Part shown: in pieces, positions 5,448-7,169 of the stretch
How positions within the stretch are numbered: the first letter of the stretch is position 1
Layout of the letters: every line of letters starts with the position of its first letter
Source of the DNA: JAZNBI01 sp045586995
GTDB taxonomy: Bacteria > Bacillota > Clostridia > Oscillospirales > CAG-272
Length of the DNA: 7,169 nucleotides
Direction: 5' to 3'
Assembly (NCBI GenBank): GCA_045586995.1
Contig: JAZNBI010000061.1
Coordinates: 1-7,169 of the forward strand
Notes under the pieces: generated by a model
The model's input: only the letters and a program-made list of their open reading frames with translations
Told to the model about the DNA's origin: nothing
The model's database searches: none
Position numbers and translations under genes: made by a program

Positions 5448-7028
5448 ATGCATGTCGCGCTTTATCGCAAATGGCGTCCTCGTACATTTGATGACGTTTG
5501 CGGACAAGAACACATTACAACAATTCTTAAATATGAGATTGAACGCGCCGAATTCAGCCATGCATACCTTTTTTGCGGTTCAAGAGGAACAGGAAAGACG
5601 ACCTGCGCTAAAATTCTTGCAAAAGCGGTTAACTGCGAGCACCCGATAGACGGAAGTCCGTGCGGTGTTTGTGATTCTTGCAAATTGGTGGAATCGGGAG
5701 GCGCTACCGATATACTCGAGATGGACGCCGCATCCAATAACGGAGTAGATAATATTCGCGATATTCGAGACGAGGTTATATATACCCCCTCTGCATTGAA
5801 ATATAAGGTTTATATTATTGACGAGGTTCATATGCTTTCGGGAAGCGCTTTCAACGCGTTGCTAAAGACGCTTGAAGAGCCGCCCGCACATATAATTTTT
5901 ATTCTTGCTACTACAGAGTTAAATAAGTTGCCTGCTACTATAATTTCCAGATGCCAGCGATTTGATTTCAGACGTATTTCTATTCAGGTTCTCACCGAAC
6001 GAATTCTTTATATTGCTGAAAAAGAAAGCATTGAAATTGAAGTTGACGCGGCTCGTTTGATCGCTCGCCTTGCTCAAGGCGGTATGAGAGATGCTATAAG
6101 CTTATTTGAGCTTTGCGCAGGTAATAAACAAAAAATAACGGTTGATTTGGTGAATGAAACGGTCGGTTCAACCGGTAGAGAGCGTGTTATTGAAATTGTT
6201 AAGGCAATTTGCAATAAAGATTATGAAACTATTTTTTCCTTGATTGCAGATGCCGTAAGCTCGTCAAAGGATCTTTCTACTTTTGCAACGGATTTGCTGT
6301 CATTTTATCGGGATTTACTTATTGTAAAAACTACGAGTGCATCAAAAAAATATCTTGATCTTACCGATAATGAAAATGATTCTCTTGCGATGCTTTCAAA
6401 GCATATCACAAAAGAAACGTTGCTTTATAATTGCAAGGTTCTTGATGATACTATATATTCAATGACAAGGAACTCATCGTCAAAGCGAACGGTTTTAGAG
6501 CTTGCTTTGATTCGTTTGTGTGACGAAACGCTTGATTCTTCGGTTGAAGCGGTTCTTTCGAGAATTTCCGCCCTCGAAGAAAAGCTTCAGCGTAGTATGA
6601 ACTTTGACTATAGCAGTAAGAAAGATACCTTCTGCGAAAATGATGCGAAAAAAGTTGATTCGAAGTCGTCAAAGGAAAGCGCATTTGATACAGTTGCGCC
6701 GAAGCATACAAAGCCATCGGGCAACTCTTCGGAAACATTAAAAGCGATTAATGTTTGGATGGATTTGATAGATACTGTTTCTAAAGATGATGAAAGTATT
6801 GCGGGCTTTTTGAAGCTTACAGAGGCATATAAAACAACTGAAAACAAAATTAAGATTTTAACCGACAGCGATTTTACGATAGATATGTTGAAAAGCTCAA
6901 CGGATAGAATTGCAGTTTTGCTTTCGAATCTTTTGGGTGAGAACATACAGTCATCAAATATAATTTTTGAAACACGCCCAAGGGCTGAGAGCAATAAAAA
7001 CCAAAGTTTTATTGATGAATTAATCTAA
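5448..7028 (+). CDS. dnaX: DnaX, DNA polymerase III subunit tau/gamma
   Basis: Clamp-loader ATPase that loads the beta clamp and ties polymerase to helicase at the replication fork. The 526 residues begin with the family start ALYRKWRPRTFDDVCGQEH; then Walker A GSRGTGKT (44-51), a zinc module with Cys63, Cys72, Cys75 and Cys78, Walker B IIDEVH (123-128), sensor 1 ATTE (154-157), the SRC arginine finger (167-169) and sensor 2 GGMRDA (211-216). The collar domain runs to about 360, followed by a hydrophilic serine/lysine-rich linker (about 385-435) and a C-terminal domain like the tau-specific region. It is a little shorter than Bacillus DnaX. GGAGG (5435-5439) lies 8 bases before the ATG. No good promoter is seen between ffs and dnaX, so read-through from the ffs promoter is likely. 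Two A-runs could permit a -1 slip to a shorter product. Confidence 0.97.
   Translation: MHVALYRKWRPRTFDDVCGQEHITTILKYEIERAEFSHAYLFCGSRGTGKTTCAKILAKAVNCEHPIDGSPCGVCDSCKLVESGGATDILEMDAASNNGVDNIRDIRDEVIYTPSALKYKVYIIDEVHMLSGSAFNALLKTLEEPPAHIIFILATTELNKLPATIISRCQRFDFRRISIQVLTERILYIAEKESIEIEVDAARLIARLAQGGMRDAISLFELCAGNKQKITVDLVNETVGSTGRERVIEIVKAICNKDYETIFSLIADAVSSSKDLSTFATDLLSFYRDLLIVKTTSASKKYLDLTDNENDSLAMLSKHITKETLLYNCKVLDDTIYSMTRNSSSKRTVLELALIRLCDETLDSSVEAVLSRISALEEKLQRSMNFDYSSKKDTFCENDAKKVDSKSSKESAFDTVAPKHTKPSGNSSETLKAINVWMDLIDTVSKDDESIAGFLKLTEAYKTTENKIKILTDSDFTIDMLKSSTDRIAVLLSNLLGENIQSSNIIFETRPRAESNKNQSFIDELI
6647..6658 (+). other. Candidate -1 frameshift signal in dnaX
   Basis: In frame, the codons are GCG AAA AAA GTT GAT (residues 400-404). 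A slip back by one base on the A6 run (6648-6653) reads AGT TGA, ending the protein at 403 residues. This falls in the linker just after the collar domain, where E. coli dnaX uses A AAA AAG to make gamma. The heptamer here is G AAA AAA, weaker than the canonical type, and I see no upstream SD-like stimulator and no hairpin at the usual distance (a 5-bp stem, 6679-6683/6695-6699, starts about 25 bases on). Inference only. Confidence 0.3.
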
Positions 7029-7051
7029 CCGCATACTTTTCTTTATTATTA

Positions 7052-7100
7052 ATAAAATCGGCAAAAATGTAATTATGTACAATGTTTTTGCCGATTTTAT
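7052..7100 (+). terminator. Intrinsic terminator after dnaX
   Basis: A perfect 16-bp inverted repeat, 7052-7067 with 7085-7100, has the GC core CGGC/GCCG flanked by A-rich and T-rich arms, around a 17-base loop in which TGTA and TACA may also pair. It begins 23 bases after the dnaX stop. The A-rich left arm and T-rich right arm make it likely to work in both directions. It separates dnaX from the next gene. Confidence 0.85.
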
Positions 7101-7139
7101 GTTTATATTAACAATTTTTTATAATTTTGCAAAAGTATA

Positions 7140-7168
7140 TTGAAAAAACTCGAAAATTTTGGTATAAT
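7140..7168 (+). promoter_or_regulatory. Extended -10 sigma-A promoter leading out of the window
   Basis: TTGAAA (7140-7145) and TATAAT (7163-7168) are 17 bases apart, with TG at 7160-7161 forming TGnTATAAT. The match is close to consensus, so a well-expressed gene or RNA should start just beyond the right edge. Between the terminator and this promoter (7101-7139) I see only AT-rich spacer. Confidence 0.82.
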
Positions 7169-7169
7169 T

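Noticed and set aside
6679..6699. GCGCA/TGCGC hairpin as a frameshift stimulator
   Set aside because: Only 5 bp and about 25 bases past the slip site, well beyond the usual 5-9 base spacing.

Overview
The window looks like an ordinary core-genome segment of a low-GC Firmicute, most likely from class Clostridia. The evidence is gene content: a ctsR-mcsA-mcsB-clpC heat-shock operon, a large Bacillus/Clostridium-type SRP RNA with an Alu domain, dnaX directly after it, strong AAAGGAG/GGAGG ribosome sites and sigma-A promoters. I see no insertion sequence, CRISPR array, prophage, tRNA or rRNA.

Left part (1-4560, minus strand): the class III heat-shock operon, transcribed right to left as ctsR, mcsA, mcsB, clpC, with gaps of only 16-21 bases. 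clpC runs off the left edge and lacks about the last 10-20 codons. CtsR represses the operon. McsB with its activator McsA phosphorylates arginines on client proteins (and, in relatives, on CtsR). ClpC recognises phospho-arginine and unfolds the clients for ClpP. Just upstream of ctsR lie two perfect CtsR operators formed by an exact 16-bp tandem repeat, and one heptamer also supplies the -35 box of the operon promoter.

Middle (4587-5091): a 118-residue minus-strand protein with a carboxypeptidase-regulatory-like beta-sandwich pattern, function unknown, then an AT-rich divergent intergenic region.

Right part (5044-7169, plus strand): a strong extended -10 promoter, the SRP RNA gene (ffs, about 300 nt), dnaX (DNA polymerase III tau/gamma subunit), a 16-bp-stem terminator, and a second extended -10 promoter firing out of the window. 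dnaX probably depends on read-through from the ffs promoter. It carries two A-runs at which a -1 slip would lead quickly to a stop; the one at 6648-6653 is placed where a gamma-like short form would be expected.

I did not find a new multi-gene system. The points most worth checking are the compound CtsR operator/promoter, the possible DnaX frameshift, changes at usually conserved residues of CtsR and McsB, and the small beta-sandwich protein.
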